Assembly: GCA_002118135.1 (NCBI GenBank)
Contig: BDIU01000287.1
Coordinates: forward strand, 1 to 64,000
Direction: 5' to 3'
Length of the DNA stretch: 64,000 bases
Source of the DNA: Trebouxia sp. TZW2008
Lineage: Eukaryota > Chlorophyta > Trebouxiophyceae > Trebouxiales > Trebouxiaceae
Numbering within the stretch: position 1 is the stretch's first letter; each line of letters starts with the position of its first letter. The notes under the pieces were generated by a model. The model was not told the origin of the DNA. It saw nothing but the letters and a program-made list of their open reading frames with translations, and did no database searches. The position numbers and the translations under genes were made by a program. Below, in pieces: positions 28,366-41,800 of the stretch.

Positions 28366-31300
28366 TTACTCGATCAAGACCAGCTTCACTTTTTCATAGC
28401 CTTTGAAGCTGTCTTTGTGCTCCTTGAACAGTTGGGCCACCTTTTCATAAAATGCCTTGTGTAGCCTATCTACTTCGCTCTCATCGACCTGCACGGCATA
28501 CAAATGTCCTATTCAAATGCATTTGGAAAGATTTGATCAGCAGGTACAAATGACACATGCAAACAAGACATGCATACAGCTGCTCAGTTGCTGTATCTGA
28601 GCCTATGCGTAAGTGTACAGCTGCTCACTTTTGTGGAACACTGTCGAGCAGGAGCAGACAACTGTTGGACAATGCAGCAAATTGGTATGACTGGCAAGCA
28701 CTGACTTGCACTGCAAACTGCTGTGCCTGCTTAGCAGCCAGTGTGCATGATGCAAAGCAAGGAAGGGCTGACAGCAGTCCATGCTGTGCTGTATAGCTTG
28801 CTGCAGTCATGCTGCACAAAATTAAAAATATCAATTGTCCTTGTGATTCTGGGGAGTGGACATGAGGACTTAGCCAAATGTGCTTGTCTTTGGGCACGGC
28901 ACATGTGGTCTGGGCAGTAGACCTAAAACCTTGACAACAAATGCTTGCCTTTGTGCCTGGCACATGTGGTTTGGGTGCAATGGGCTCCCCAATGACAAAC
29001 TTCAGCCCCACACGCTTTGGGAATGGCGACAGGCCCCATCGCCCAACCACCAGGTAGGGCACAGGGAAGCCCAGATTCTTGTACGTCCACTTCTGCAGCC
29101 CTGGCAAGTCAATGGGGTTCTGCAGGGCACTGACCTCTCCAAGAACCACCACAGGCACCAGCTTGGCGTTGTGCTCAATGGCCATTCTCACAAAGCCTAT
29201 CTTGTCACACAGCCATGCGTCAAGTGACTGCATCAAGCTATGCACATGCTGCATCTACAAACATGCATGTTTGCCAATACAACAGCTGACGTCGCACAGA
29301 ACTTGGCGTACGTGCATGAAGACGTTGGTAATGATTGGTGAGCGCTAATCATAGTCATGTGAAATGACTCATGTAGGGCAATGCTTGCTTTACACATGAA
29401 CAATGAAGTAACAGATGAAGTCAATTCGTCACTGCGCCTGAGATGCAATGCTGGACACAAGGCTTTAGCATCATTATATGTGCTGCTTTGGTGTGTTGCA
29501 TACTGGATCTTATCATGAAAGGTGTGAGCTGCACCAGCCCCCTGCCTGGCTGCTTACGGTAACAAAGTTGACGTGGAAGTAGTAGCCCCATTGTGGCCGA
29601 GTGGGCGTATTGGAATTTTAGGCCAATAGATTGCTTTGTATGCCAAGCAACAACCACTGCATTACGCTTACCCTTATGCCTGCCATAGACAACATACTCC
29701 TTGTTGCACTTGATGCGCCAGGTGTGCACCAACTCAGCCTGACCGCCAGGCACCAGCATGACGCTGCCCTTGTCCTGCAGGGCGCGCACAAAGGTGCGCC
29801 TGCTCACCTGCCGCAGCCCACACCAGCTGCACAAATCCCGCACCAGCTGCACCACACAAGATCAGCCAAGCTGTTGAGTTTGCCACTACATCTCACCACC
29901 ATAGCATCCACACTTTTGCAACAACTGTTCAGCTGAAGAATTTGCACGACCCCAAAACAAGCGCAGGTTTTGTAGTTGCTTTTGATGCAGTATCAGCCAA
30001 AGATGATGGTCTGCACTGCATTTGCAGAAGAAGCTATGGTACATCACAACTTAAGTTGATGACGAGACCTCAAACCATTGAGCACAGAAACTGTGTGGTG
30101 ATATGAGATGCAGACCGAGCCAAAAATTTGGTTGAGCTGTAATGACATGAAGGCACAGCACAGCCTTGGCCAGTGCTTGTAAGCAAAAGTGATAGCAAGC
30201 CTGAGCACCAGACTCAGCACACATGATGCACAGACACTGATGCATTGTCAGCACAGCTGAGCACAATTCAGAAAGCCAGAAGTCAGAAAAGAATTGTCAT
30301 GCAAGATCAGCAAACATATGGTGTCACACCAGGCTTTGGGGTGTAGATCGTACCGGTGTGAAGAAGAGGATGGATGCCACAAGGGTGGCAGGCATGATGT
30401 CTGGCAGCAGTTGTCCCCAAGCAGGGATGTAGGGCAGGAAGCCAGCCCCTGCACCCACATGCGCTCAGCAAGCCTAGCCATATAGCCTGGTGCTTGCTGT
30501 TGATGATATGCCCCTCATGCAGTCGCCAAACTCAGCCATTCACAGCGATTGAAGACTCTCAGACCTACTACAGCTGAATCCTCGCAGTTGAGCCCAAGTA
30601 TTCAAGAAAAGGAGTTTTACAAGTCTCAGGACCGTAGCCATCCAGCTGTTTGATGATGACACAGATTGCAAGCAAGCCAACACCTCAGCAAGTTAGTGGA
30701 AAGCAGCCTCCTTTCAGTGCAGCTGAGATCAGTTTGATCTGTGCTGTGCTGACTGCTGTGCTGTCACTGTTGATCATGACTTGTGACCCAGAGGCAGTAA
30801 GCGATAGGTGAACTATCGTGCGAGACCTTAGAAAGACAAGACTATCCAGCTTTTGCCAGCGAGTATGTCAATGTGCACTACAGTCAAGAGCAAATGTGAA
30901 AAGGAGGCCGCATGCCTCATACACACAGTGTGCCTAGCGGCCCTGACCTGCCATGCAGTCCATTGCATTTGACATCACACTCTTGCTAATGCTGAATGCC
31001 ACAAAGGCAGTACACTAGAAACAACTTGGGGAGCATTGCACATGACCTTGCAATTGAGCAGATCCAAAATTGAAGTCCTTACCAATTGGAAACAGGCCAT
31101 GTGGCGTGTAGCCAAAGATGAATTTGTCATGGGGGTTGAGTCTGCTGGTCCCCTCCCTGACCACCTCAACATTGCCAAACCAGGCCTTCAGGGCAGTCTC
31201 CATATTGACATGGCACCACTTCTGAATGGGTGCCCATTCTCGCCTGCCTGCACAAGCCAGAAAAATTGCACCAGGATGGAGAACTGCAGGAAATGGCAAA

Positions 31301-34300
31301 AATATGCAGTCTGGCCAGGGACAGCTTAAACTGCAGCCCTGAAAGCAGGTCACTTTGCATATCAAACCGAGCTGCACAGGATGGCCAAATGATGAGCTGC
31401 AAGCAAGGTGCTGTTGCACAGCTTTGTGTGCGCATGTATTCAGCGCATGCAAGCAGACTGAGCATGTGTCACAGCAGTGATCGGAGGTCGTTCATGAGTT
31501 AGCGCATGTTGCTACCAACAGCACGCAAAGGCCAGTCCTTACAATGAGCTGTCTGTCATTGTCATGCATAGTTATGAGAGGTGGTCACAGCCTGTTTATC
31601 TGTGAGACAATGTCATCAACATTCTCATTTGCAAGCTCGTTGTAATTTGAAATGCACACAATCTGAAATGCACGCAATTGCCTTGCAGCAAGAGGACAGA
31701 AGCACAAGCGGTTGTCACACTTGTGATTTGAAGATTGCAGGTTGCAAGTCCTGCCAAAGCACACAACAGTGCATGGAAAACAATGACCTGTGTGCTCAGG
31801 ACTGCCTGGCAGAGTGACAGCGTGATACAGCGCCAAGCCACCCAGCCAGAAGGCCGCAGCAAAGCTAGAAGGCGCCAGCATGAAGGAGAGTGAGAACACT
31901 GTGCACATCACTTGCACAGCGCTGTACATCATCAGAATAGGCGTGAAAGACTTTGCACATGAAGACATGGCATGAGCATCACTGACCTGTGTGCTCAGGA
32001 CTGCCTGGCAGGGTGACAGCGTAATACAGCGCCAAGCCGCCCACCCAGAAGGCCGCAGCAAAGCTGGGGGGCGCTAGCATGAAGGAGAGCGAGAACACCG
32101 TGCACACCACTTGCACTGGGCTGTACATCATCAAAATGGGTAGCCACACAGCTGTCCAGCTGGCAGCCTCCTGTGCTGGGTGAGTCACCACCTGGCGCAC
32201 TGTCTGAGCCACCCCTTGTGCCATGCTGCGGTCCTTGTATGTCCAGATGGACATGCCCAAGAACTGCAACAACATTCCCTTTTGACTAAATTGCTGGTGA
32301 TGTTGCCTTCACATTGACATGCCCAGTAACACCACCATCATACAAAACATGTTGAGCCACACAGGCATGCCCAAGAACTGCACCAATACATAAGCTTTGC
32401 TGTTTGACCCGGTTTTGGTCGATAGTGTGTTGACTGCAGGAATGCTGATCTCATGATGAGCTCTGCATGCAGCTTGTTTGAATTGGCAGCATCCTTTTGA
32501 TACATGTTATTTAATTCAGAAAGGCTCATCAGGAACTGCCTTGACCTGCCTTTGAACAGTTTTTTTTTGTGACTAGGGGTGTACTGCCAGATGAATTCGC
32601 CCATGTGCTGCCTTGACGTCGTGAGCAGACTATCAAGGGTCCAGCAGCATCAGGAACTGCAGTAGGAAGCGTGGTTTTGTGGAGTCATTCAACTCCTTGT
32701 GGGGGATTGAACAACAATTTTGTGCAGGTTTTTTTATCTTTGATACTAGCTTTTTATTATTCATAAGCAAAGAGCAAACAAGCAAAAGAGAGACACGCTT
32801 GTCTTCAAACAGTGTTACGACACAAATATGAGACTGCTCTGCTTGTGTTGATACCCTGTTTGAGACAGACGTGTCCATCCTCCACTCGCCACACACAGAC
32901 ATGGAGGTTTCTCAGTAGCATTCGGGCCAGCATTGCCTGGCAATATGCAGCTGATGACTGCACAAACAGATTCAGGTTGCTTGGAACAAAAGCTGGCTGA
33001 GCTGGCGATGCATCTGTGAGCAGGGCTTTGTGTGTACTGGCATAAGAAGTACAAGAAGTACTGGAGGCAGTTGCAAACACTGCCCAGCTGTCACAAACAA
33101 GTTTTCAGGCACAAGACAAGCATCTTCAGAAATCTGGAATCCCATGCCATGCAATGACTCGAAAAGGATCGAGTTTCTTGAAAAAGTCAGAGATGATAGC
33201 AACAGTCCAGGCCTGACTGTCTGATGTGCCAAGAAGGATGACAGCCTATTGGGTGAAGTTTGCTGTAGAAGCTAACCAGCTGAGCACAGAGCATGACGCT
33301 GCCTGTGATGAGGGCCCAGCAGCGTATGCAGTAGGCCACACCCGCCACCACTTGCAGCAGCAGCCAGCACATGCAGCACAGGGAGATGCTGAACAGCGCC
33401 CACCCCATTGCCTGTGTCGCCACAAACCATGCTCCCCCCCTGTACAGGCATCACTGGACTTGCAAAATGTAGCAATGCCGACTTTGATCTGAGCAATTCA
33501 GGTGCAGCAGTCACAGCAAAGCATCTTCAAGAGTTGCTCTGCAGCATAATCCAGATAATAGATAGGTAAAGTTCAGGAAGGAAGGACTCAAAAAGGGCGC
33601 GTCTGTTATGTTCCATTCATGTGAACAATACGGTACAAGCTTGCAGGGCTGATTCCAAGATAGTCTCTAAACAAAACCGTTGAGGCTTGGAAAGATTGAT
33701 AAGTTGCTGTAAATGTGTGTTAGTTACCTGAAAGGCTGATAGAATTTCCAGGTGGTAACTGGCTCTGGGCGTGTATCGACGTCAGAGCCTAGCTCCATGG
33801 TGAAGGGGCCTGTCTGCTTATGGCGCAAGGACCCTCCTAAGCCATGGGTTGTAGTGGCACCCACCAGCAGACAACACGCAGCCAGGAAGAAGTAAACCTC
33901 CCTGTCACCATGCCGGGAAAAAGATATCAAAGGTCAAGCATGCAAGCTCTTGTGGAGGCTTCCTCATGCACAGCCTGGCAGTATATTCGGTGCATGTCAT
34001 GGTGAATTGGCGCCTTCATCTGTTTTAGATCTGCTCTGCTCAAGCATGAGAGGATGTAAAGTATGTCATACCTGCATTCCTGGGATAAGAAGTGCCCTCC
34101 TTTTCCTTTCCAAAACAGGTCAATCGTTGAGTATCATGGACAGAAGTATATGATGTGGCCCCCAGCCAGCAGGTCTTGTGTTGAACAAGAGCAGCAGGAG
34201 ATGACAACAGCATGAGCAGAGAAGACAGTCCATGACATGATCGGCAAGCAACAGATGGCGCAAGTGCAAGCAGCCGATGCAAGGCATGCACTCACTTGGA

Positions 34301-35136
34301 GTGCGTGTCCTGCAGATACTCTGTTGCGAGAAGCAGAGAGCCGCCAAGGGCAGCCCACACCAGGCCCAACAGCATCACAGCTGCTGAAGCTGACCTTTTG
34401 CTCGGCAACTGCAGGTCATTTGGAACAAGAGTCACTTGGTGTTCTTTGCAGCCACTTCTAGGCCAGTTTTTGCTGAAGTCTCACAGGTTGCTGTCAAGCG
34501 CAGTGACGCTTCTGGCATACTCCAGGTATCGCAAGTTCCAGGATGCTTACTGTCATGACATGCACAGCTGACAAAGCAAAGGCTGGTATGGCTGCAGTGC
34601 ACAAGTGAGCTGCAGGTTTGCGCCGTACCAGGCTGGTGTTCCATCGTGGGGATGCGGAGGTATCAGTTTCTGCCTTTGCTCTTGGGTTGAACACCAGCAG
34701 CGACTTGATCATGAACAGCTCTGCAAATACTGCGCCAGTGGCAGCAGAGCCTGACAAGACTTCGACATGTGCTGCTCGTATGGCCTTGTGTGTCCGTATC
34801 AACACCGGAAGTGCTACAAAGATGGAGGCAACCCAAATGCCCTGCAGCCAGGCCACTTATTGACTGCTGACAGCTGCTGAGTGTCGCTGAGGCAGATCTG
34901 CCCATACATCGCTGTCTGATGACATTAACGTGGTTCAGACTCACCCAAGCGATTGTCTGAAAGATGAAGTGATGTCTTCCTCCCTTCACGGGGTAGAGCA
35001 GAAGGTACTTGAGAGTTGCAGATCGCGGCGAGTGCGCGACAAGACCCAAGATGTGCGTGACCGGCACACTCGGAATGAACAGGCAGATAGCTGCAAACGA
35101 AAACTGTGCGATGTAGTCGTACATTCCTAGTCCCAC
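28366..35136 (-). CDS. DGAT2-family acyltransferase with long multi-pass N-terminal domain
   Basis: Eleven exons in transcript order: 35136-34945, 34841-34629, 34408-34296, 33901-33728, 33439-33277, 32263-31987, 31247-31083, 30448-30354, 29846-29672, 29196-28949, 28488-28366; 645 residues. Residues about 1-375 hold eight or so hydrophobic segments (for example FAAICLFIPSVPVTHILGL, VYFFLAACCLLVGA, LCCMCWLLLQVVAGVA, AAFWVGGLALYYAV) and match no family I know. Residues about 378-645 are a DAGAT domain: FIFGYTPHGLFPIG (family motif HPHG, here TPHG), VSRRTF, SVMLVPGGQAELVHT, KGFVRMAIEHNAKLVPVV, YLVVGRWG, VIGEPIAPK and a C-terminal FYEKVAQLFKEHKDSF helix. It would acylate diacylglycerol, monoacylglycerol or a long-chain alcohol from acyl-CoA at the ER or lipid-droplet surface; which one is unknown. 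The exon 10 donor is GC. Every junction agrees in phase, which supports a single fused gene, but transcripts are needed to exclude two genes. Confidence 0.78.
28875..28978 (-). repeat. Copy of acyltransferase exon 10 3' edge and donor
   Basis: The end of exon 10 with its GC donor (28939-28978 on the plus strand) is repeated about 63 bp further into the intron (28875-28915), sharing GCACATGTGGT-TGGG. The copy's donor position has changed. Confidence 0.65.
31784..32130 (-). repeat. Tandem copy of the acyltransferase exon 6 3' part with donor
   Basis: The last ~150 bp of exon 6 (plus-strand 31983-32135) recur at 31784-31940, offset 199 bp. The copy keeps an open frame (PILMMYSAVQVMCTVFSLSF, AAFWLGGLALYHAVTLPG) and the donor CACACAG|GTCA, with mostly synonymous or conservative changes, but lacks the exon's first ~125 bp and an evident acceptor. 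It is in the intron between exons 6 and 7. A shorter copy of the exon 6 acceptor region (CATGCCCAAGAACTGCA) lies upstream at 32366-32383. Confidence 0.85.
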
Positions 35137-35877
35137 AACATGCTGCTTGCACGCGTCAGTGTTTTGGCGTCGTGCAGTTCCCGGCCCTTCTCTTGCCTTG
35201 TTTTACACAAAACGCAGCGATGAAGAACAGACTTACTTCCGAAAGTTTCGCTGTGACTGGGGTGACTTCTGAGTCAGCGAGTCAGCGAGCGCAAACGCAT
35301 AACGCCAGCTGCCGGTAGGGCTGTTATGTACATAAATTTTCCGAGAATTTTTGTACGCATAACGCGTATAATTCGCATGTATCCGTACAAACGCCCATTT
35401 TTGCGTACATTCAGCCCAAAAGGGCGACACTGAAAGGACGCTTATACAGCGTGTACAAACGTACAAAAACATGATATACTTAGTGAAATATGAGTCAACT
35501 GTTGCATGTAACTCATGATCTCTTGCGGAATCCTGCCTGTCATGAGACGATGAGTCATCAATCAGCCACTTTTCGAACTTGTTTGCTTCTATGGGCAAAT
35601 TTACTGAAAATCGCATTGCAATGTCTGTCATCATGCATACTCAAAATCCCAGAAATAAGGCCAAAATCGATGGAAATGAGGCTAAAATGCCCAAAATTGA
35701 GGCAAAACTCTATATACGGAGTACCGTACACGCAATGCGTACATAACGCCGGTCACGTGCTAAGGTCAAGCACTCTGATATGCCCTGCACTGCAAAATGT
35801 CGTAGTTTGCGCAATTTCAGCCGCAATCCGAAGTCGCATGGCTGGGTGGTGAGAAGCTGTCATCAGTGCATGTCGCC
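35137..35877. promoter_or_regulatory. Divergent promoter with nine GTAC cores
   Basis: The 741 bp between the starts of the acyltransferase (-) and SMARCC (+) genes are A+T-richer than the surroundings. GTAC occurs at 35328, 35353, 35385, 35405, 35453, 35461, 35721, 35726 and 35739, often within CGTACA or GCGTAC. GTAC is the core bound by SBP-domain factors such as the Chlamydomonas copper regulator CRR1 (established for that species). Use here is inference. Confidence 0.5.
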
Positions 35878-38800
35878 ATGGCGGAGCCGCCGAAGTCAGG
35901 GAGGGTTCGGCTTCAAGACTATGAGGCAAGCATATGCTGACCGATCTGTTGCGTTCGTCTGAGCTCGACCCGTCTGACTGATGCGTTCAAACTCGCAGGC
36001 GGAGGCGTTTCTGCAGCAAATTGACCCTGTGGTCGAGCAGCTTCGCGAAGAGCTACCTCAAGCCGGGTACGACAGGAGGAGTCTCGGTCAACTGATCGGC
36101 CAGCTAATGCAGTTTCAGGAGGACGCGCTCGGGATCAACGTAAGACCAGATCCTGGGCTTGAAGATCCAGCGCATGCATGACATCTTCTGTTGCTGCAAG
36201 CAAACATTGATTAAGATGTATCTTGTTGAAGTGTACAAGCTTGGTCTGCAGGCCATTCAAGGGCAGCACAGAAAGCAGCCCAAGATACCATCTAAGCTAC
36301 TTCACAACTTTGCGCCTCGTGGACCCATATTCACCGTAGCTGCAGCATGTCATCAATTCAAGGCTCGAAATCCTTCTGTGAAACGCATTGACTTCCTGTC
36401 CCCAGCACGGAGATCTGAGGTAAGGCGTGTCTATGCCCAGATATGAAGTGCATTCAGCATGATCTGAAAGGCTTGCACACAATACTTGTTGTTTCCCTTC
36501 TGACATGTGTGGTGTTGAATGGCACCTCATCAGCTTGCATTGCCCTGCAGAATGTGCATATATGGGCCTCCATCAGAGGTGCCTTGCACCGCGAGGGCTT
36601 TCTGAAACCCGCCAAGGTTCACATACACCAAAGCTGTGGCAGCCAAGCAGAGCAATTGCAGCGCATTGTAGCAGAGATGGGTGGCGAGGTGACGACATCA
36701 GCAGGTAACTTGTGCAATTGCAGCTTATTGCTGAAGCTGGTCTTGTCTGGCTGTCAGCAACTGCAACTCACATGTCCTCGCAAGATGCTCCATACAACCT
36801 GGCCTGGCAAGACAGACTTTGCTAAACACAGTATGCACACCTGACACATGTGCTAGAATTCGAAATCTGTCATCACATTACTGGAGCCAGCGCATACTTT
36901 TGCAGACTGCCTGCTGACTGCTGAGGTTTGCGATGGTTCTGCATGGTTTGTTTGCAGACATTCAAGACCTGTCACAGATAGTGTACCCTTTTGGTCCAAA
37001 TGGGGATCCAGATGATGGTGTACAATACATGAGGGTCCAAGAGCGCAGGTATTGACGATGCATCTGAAGACATTTCACCACTTCTACACAAGTATGCGTG
37101 AGCTACAGTGTGTTGTCACATGCCCAAGCATGGCAATGCATGTCTTTGCAGCATCATGCTGATGGCTGAGTACAATGTGAGTGTAAGATGAGTGTAAGCC
37201 AGCCTGTGATGGTCAAGCTGCATGACTCAGGACAATGCTGCATGAGAGGCCGGACCAGTTCTCCACCAGGCACAGCATCGCTTGTGCAGGGGCTCAGATG
37301 CTCGTGTACACTGGTGGTACTGGCCGGACAGCTATGACTCATGGATCCCTGCTGATCAAGCTCCTGATGTCGATGATCCTGACAAGCCTGCCAGAGGTAA
37401 CATCTCAATCTGCTTGCTTGTGCAGCTGTAAGGCAAGCATCCATATCCGCCATCAGACAGCAAACCTGTTCTCAGGCAAACAGCAATGCACAAGTCTGCT
37501 TGCTATAGTCCACCCATGCTCATTTGGGATCCCCTGACACACGCAGCGGGATTGAGGTTTGATGTTGCCCCTGATGCAGCAAAATGTTTTGGCAGCAGTT
37601 ATTGCCAGGGGCATGCACAAGCCAACATGTCAATGGGATGCAGGCCCCAGGAAGGTGTACTTGCGCTGGCTGCTGGACTCCAAGAAGTTCAATGAATGGA
37701 TGAACCCGATTGACTATGAGACAGAAGAGTACCAGGCTGAGCAGGAAGCCTTGGACCAGTCAGCAGCCTCCAGAGGCAGGCAAGCTGATGGGGTTGATGC
37801 TTTAGGCAGCAAGAGGAAGTTCTCACCAGGAGGAGAAGCGGGTGCTAGGCGAGCTGCACCTCGCCAGCGCACTGACCCAGGTCCACTTCTGACCACATGC
37901 TGCAGTTGCTTCTGCTCACGGGACATGCATAACTCTCAGCAGTGCTACCCTTGAAATGTTGCAGAACGATGCTTGTCCTCTGCTTTTGCAGACATCATGT
38001 GTTGACCCTGACATTGTATGACTCCCCTGTTTGTGTGTCACAGACAGCCCAGGTCCACTGAATGCCTGAGTGATGCTTTAGCGCCAGATTGTGTGCAACG
38101 GCCTGTGACAGCTCAAATTTAATTGCTATAATGGGAAAGTAAGCCCCTTGCTGTCATGGGATGTCGCTATTCCTGTTGCGTTGCATGATAGCACTGTAGG
38201 AATCAATGCGATGTTAGCTTCTGCAGCTCATGCTGAGTCATGCAGTCAACATGAGCTGCTGGCAATATCTCGCCGAAACATACGTTGGTTTTGGGCTACT
38301 GCTGAGCACAGAAGAAAAGTCTATGCCTGCAGGCGTCATCATGGGAGCCTCTGTGAGCAGGATCAACCCAGAAGATTGACCTATGAGGATCAGCCCTTCT
38401 GCTCCTGCTGCATTATTGTTTCAAATATGGTCACTATTGTTCACACAATTGCAGACGCTGGCTGGCACAAGGCAGAAACTGATCAGCAACTGCCTCCTCA
38501 CGTGACGTGGAACCAGGTGTCTGATGCTGTGTCACTGCTACCTCTGACTCAGTGATATGACCGATATTGCCGTAACGATGACCACAATTGTGTGCGCACA
38601 TGCAGGTGCTGGTTGGCACAAGGCAGGACCTGACCAGCAATTGCCTCCTCATGTGGCATGGAATCAGGTGTCTGATGCTGAGGGGCGAGCTCTGGATGGC
38701 TCAGCCAGCGCTGAAAACATATCACGTGGCCAGCAGCGGGGCCCAACACGCTCCAACTCTCAGAAGCTACCTCAAGGTATACTTCTGCTTGCCATGCCAG

Positions 38801-41800
38801 ATCAGCATGTCTGACTGCTAGCACACATGTGGTGCATAGTGTGAAGTTAAGGCACACAGCTTGGCAGCAGTTGCAGCAATGAAACATCGTGGCAAAATTG
38901 CATGGCAAGCCTTTCTTACTGATCATTGCCATCATGTCCTGGGTTGGAATGTTTGTTGCAATGATTTTGAGATGTTGCAGCATCCGGTGCAAACTAATGC
39001 ACCAGGTTTGAACAAGCCATTCTGCTTCTCCTCATTGGGCTATATTCTGCATACCTGAACAGGGCATGGAGGATGGCTGTGCAAAACAACCAGATGCCTG
39101 TTGGCCCGTGCCAGATGGGCTGCTGTCTTGACTGAGTCAGGCGGTCACATGCAAGCTGCATCAGTTCACACTGCTTGTTACTGCAGTGCATCTGCACACA
39201 TTGCAACACAGAGCCATGACGAGTGCAGTCTTGTTCAGAACAAGCAAGCCTGTTTGTCTGATGGGGACACTCAAAAAGCAAAACTTAATTTTAGCACAGA
39301 AAAGAAAGCGTAGTCAGAATGTAGTTTCGTAGAATGGCACAATGATGCTCATGAATGTCATGGCTATGCAGCTGCAGGGTCCAGGGCAATGTCATCTGGC
39401 ATTCCTGCCTCCGAGGGAGAACTCACCAAAGAACTGTACAAGGTGCCGTCACATGCTGCCTGGTTCGGCTACAATGCAATCCATAACATTGAGCGTAAGT
39501 CCGTGCCAGACTTCTTTGACGGCAAGGCGCAGTCCAAAACCCCAAAGGTAAGCAAGCTGTGAATGTGCAGCATTACACACCTCCAGCACAAGCTGGCATG
39601 ATGAGACAGGAAGCAGGCCACACATCTAGCACTTTCACTGCGTATGTCTTCTTCATCTGATTCTTTGAAGCTTTCATCCCGAGTGTTACCTTGCATCTGC
39701 AACATGATGACAAAGATCAAGGAGTGTATTGCTATGAGGAAGGCATTGTTTGCCAGAACCGTGCTCATCGACGATAGCGCTGCACAAATTTAAACCAGAT
39801 TTTAAGCTTGCCCAGGACACACTTTTTGGTGGCCCTCAACGCATGTGCATGTGCTGTGGCAACAGCCTTGCTTTACAGAGTTCAAGACAGTGAGTTGCTA
39901 GACCTGCAAAGTTGTGAAGTCTTCAGTGTGGAAACCCTACGTATTGGCTGCAGGTGTATAAGGAGTACCGTAACTTCATGATCAACAAGTACAGGGAGGA
40001 TGTCAAGCGCAAGTTGACCTTCACTGAGTGCAAGAAGCTGCTTGCTGGTCAGTATCACTAAAGCCTTTGTGATAATCAGCTACAGTACAGACAGTCTGTA
40101 TAGCCCTACATTGGGTCTCTAGAAGAATCTGAATGGTTTCCTGTGGCCCCCTTGTTGGGTCTCTGAAAAGAATTTCAATGTAAAGAGTAAATAATAAAAC
40201 ACTGATCGCTATCACAGACTGCCACTGCGAGACAAATACCCCTGCCAGCAGCACTGATGCATTCTTGTCCTCTGATGCATACTGCACCCAACAGGACGGG
40301 ATTCATCACGACTGTCGCACGGTACTTGCAGCATTTGCAGATGGCCATGTTCAGTCTGCAGATTGTGTCAGCAGTCAGTTTCTTGACGCCCTAGTGGATT
40401 GCATACTAACACCTGTGCTGTTCAGTTCATCGCCCTTGCAGCCCACACTAGCCTGAATTTTGTACAGACAAAGTGGGTACGAGCTTGAGTTTTGCGAGGA
40501 CTGACCTTTTGCAGGTGATGCAATGGGTGTGTTCAGGGTATGGGAGTTTCTGGACAGCTGGGGCATCATCAACTACCAGGCCGGCGCTGCAGCTGCTGAT
40601 GAAGCTGGTGCTGACGGTGTGCCAATCAGTGTACAACCTGCAGGTATGCAACAGCCTCTGCTCACCCTGGCTCAAACCAACAACCTCAAAGCGCGTTCTG
40701 AGCGCAAGTCCTTGCAACAATCACTGTCAGCAGTACTGCGACTCGTGGATTACTCCTGCATGCTCAGACTTGTGCCTGGTTACAAGGTTTGAGTGTTCCA
40801 GACACTGCTGCTTCTGACATGGGCTTGCCTGACTCAGAAAATTTCAAGATCTTGTGCCCTTGTTGTCATGCTCTACGCAAGCTGGCCTAGCAATACAAGA
40901 CTTGAGCTGCCTGGCTCCTGCGCTGTGTGCACTCTATCATCATTCACCACCCACCTTGGCTGCATTTAGGTTTCCCTCCCCCCCCCCCCGCCTGCCTGCT
41001 GACCCAAAAACCATTTACTCTGGTGTTCCACTGTCCAAAATCCTTATTTGCACTCAGGTCCTCCAAGCTTGCTGAAAGTGCTGGCTGCTGCCCCAAGCAG
41101 CGGGGATGCTATGTTCAAGTTTGCACCAGCACAAGCTACTGATGGCATGGCTGCAGCAGCATCAGGCGGGCTAGAGGGCCTCAATTTGATCACGCGCAGG
41201 GACTGCTATGGCAAGTCTGCCCTGCAGTCAAATCACAATCAGGTGACTGCTCTCAGTCCAGCTCTGCTGCCTTGCATCCATGCAAGAAGTGTGGTGTTTG
41301 AACTTCTGGAGCTTTGTCTACATACACACCTCACGCTCGTTGAGCAATTTTGTTCTGATGCTTGTCAGGCGCTGCTGCTGCTGCATGCAGCATGCAGCTG
41401 AACAATCTTGTTGCTGGGTAGGCTGGTTACTGCTGTGAATGCTGGGATTGAAGCCCACACAACATTTCAGCTTACTCTGCTGCAATGCTGCCGTTCATGT
41501 CTGTTAGTACTTTTTGCAGTGATGCACTGTTGATGAAAGCGCATCACAAGCTTGAAGCGCCAGTGTCACCACACCAGCGAGTGTTTGCAGGTCAAGTTCT
41601 TCTGCAATGCCACTGGGGAGGAGTGCAGTTCCTGCCGGTATCACTGCACCAAGATGCCTGATGTGGACCTCAGTCCAGCTGCTTATGCAGATGGCAAGTT
41701 TCCAGCAGGCTGCTCTTCCAAAGACTTTGTCCGCATTGACCAAGCTGAAATGCAGGTGTGTGTTAGCTCTGTCTCATAGTACTAGTCAGGTTGTATGCAC

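Noticed and set aside
29591..29625. GTGGCCGAGTGGGC, which resembles the A-box of a leucine or serine tRNA
   Set aside because: No matching B-box, acceptor stem or anticodon arm could be found in the following 90 bp; it lies inside an acyltransferase intron.
37152..37169. 18-bp microexon between SMARCC exons 5 and 6
   Set aside because: Phase-neutral and flanked by AG and GT, but direct joining of exons 5 and 6 aligns with the family without a gap; kept only as an optional cassette.
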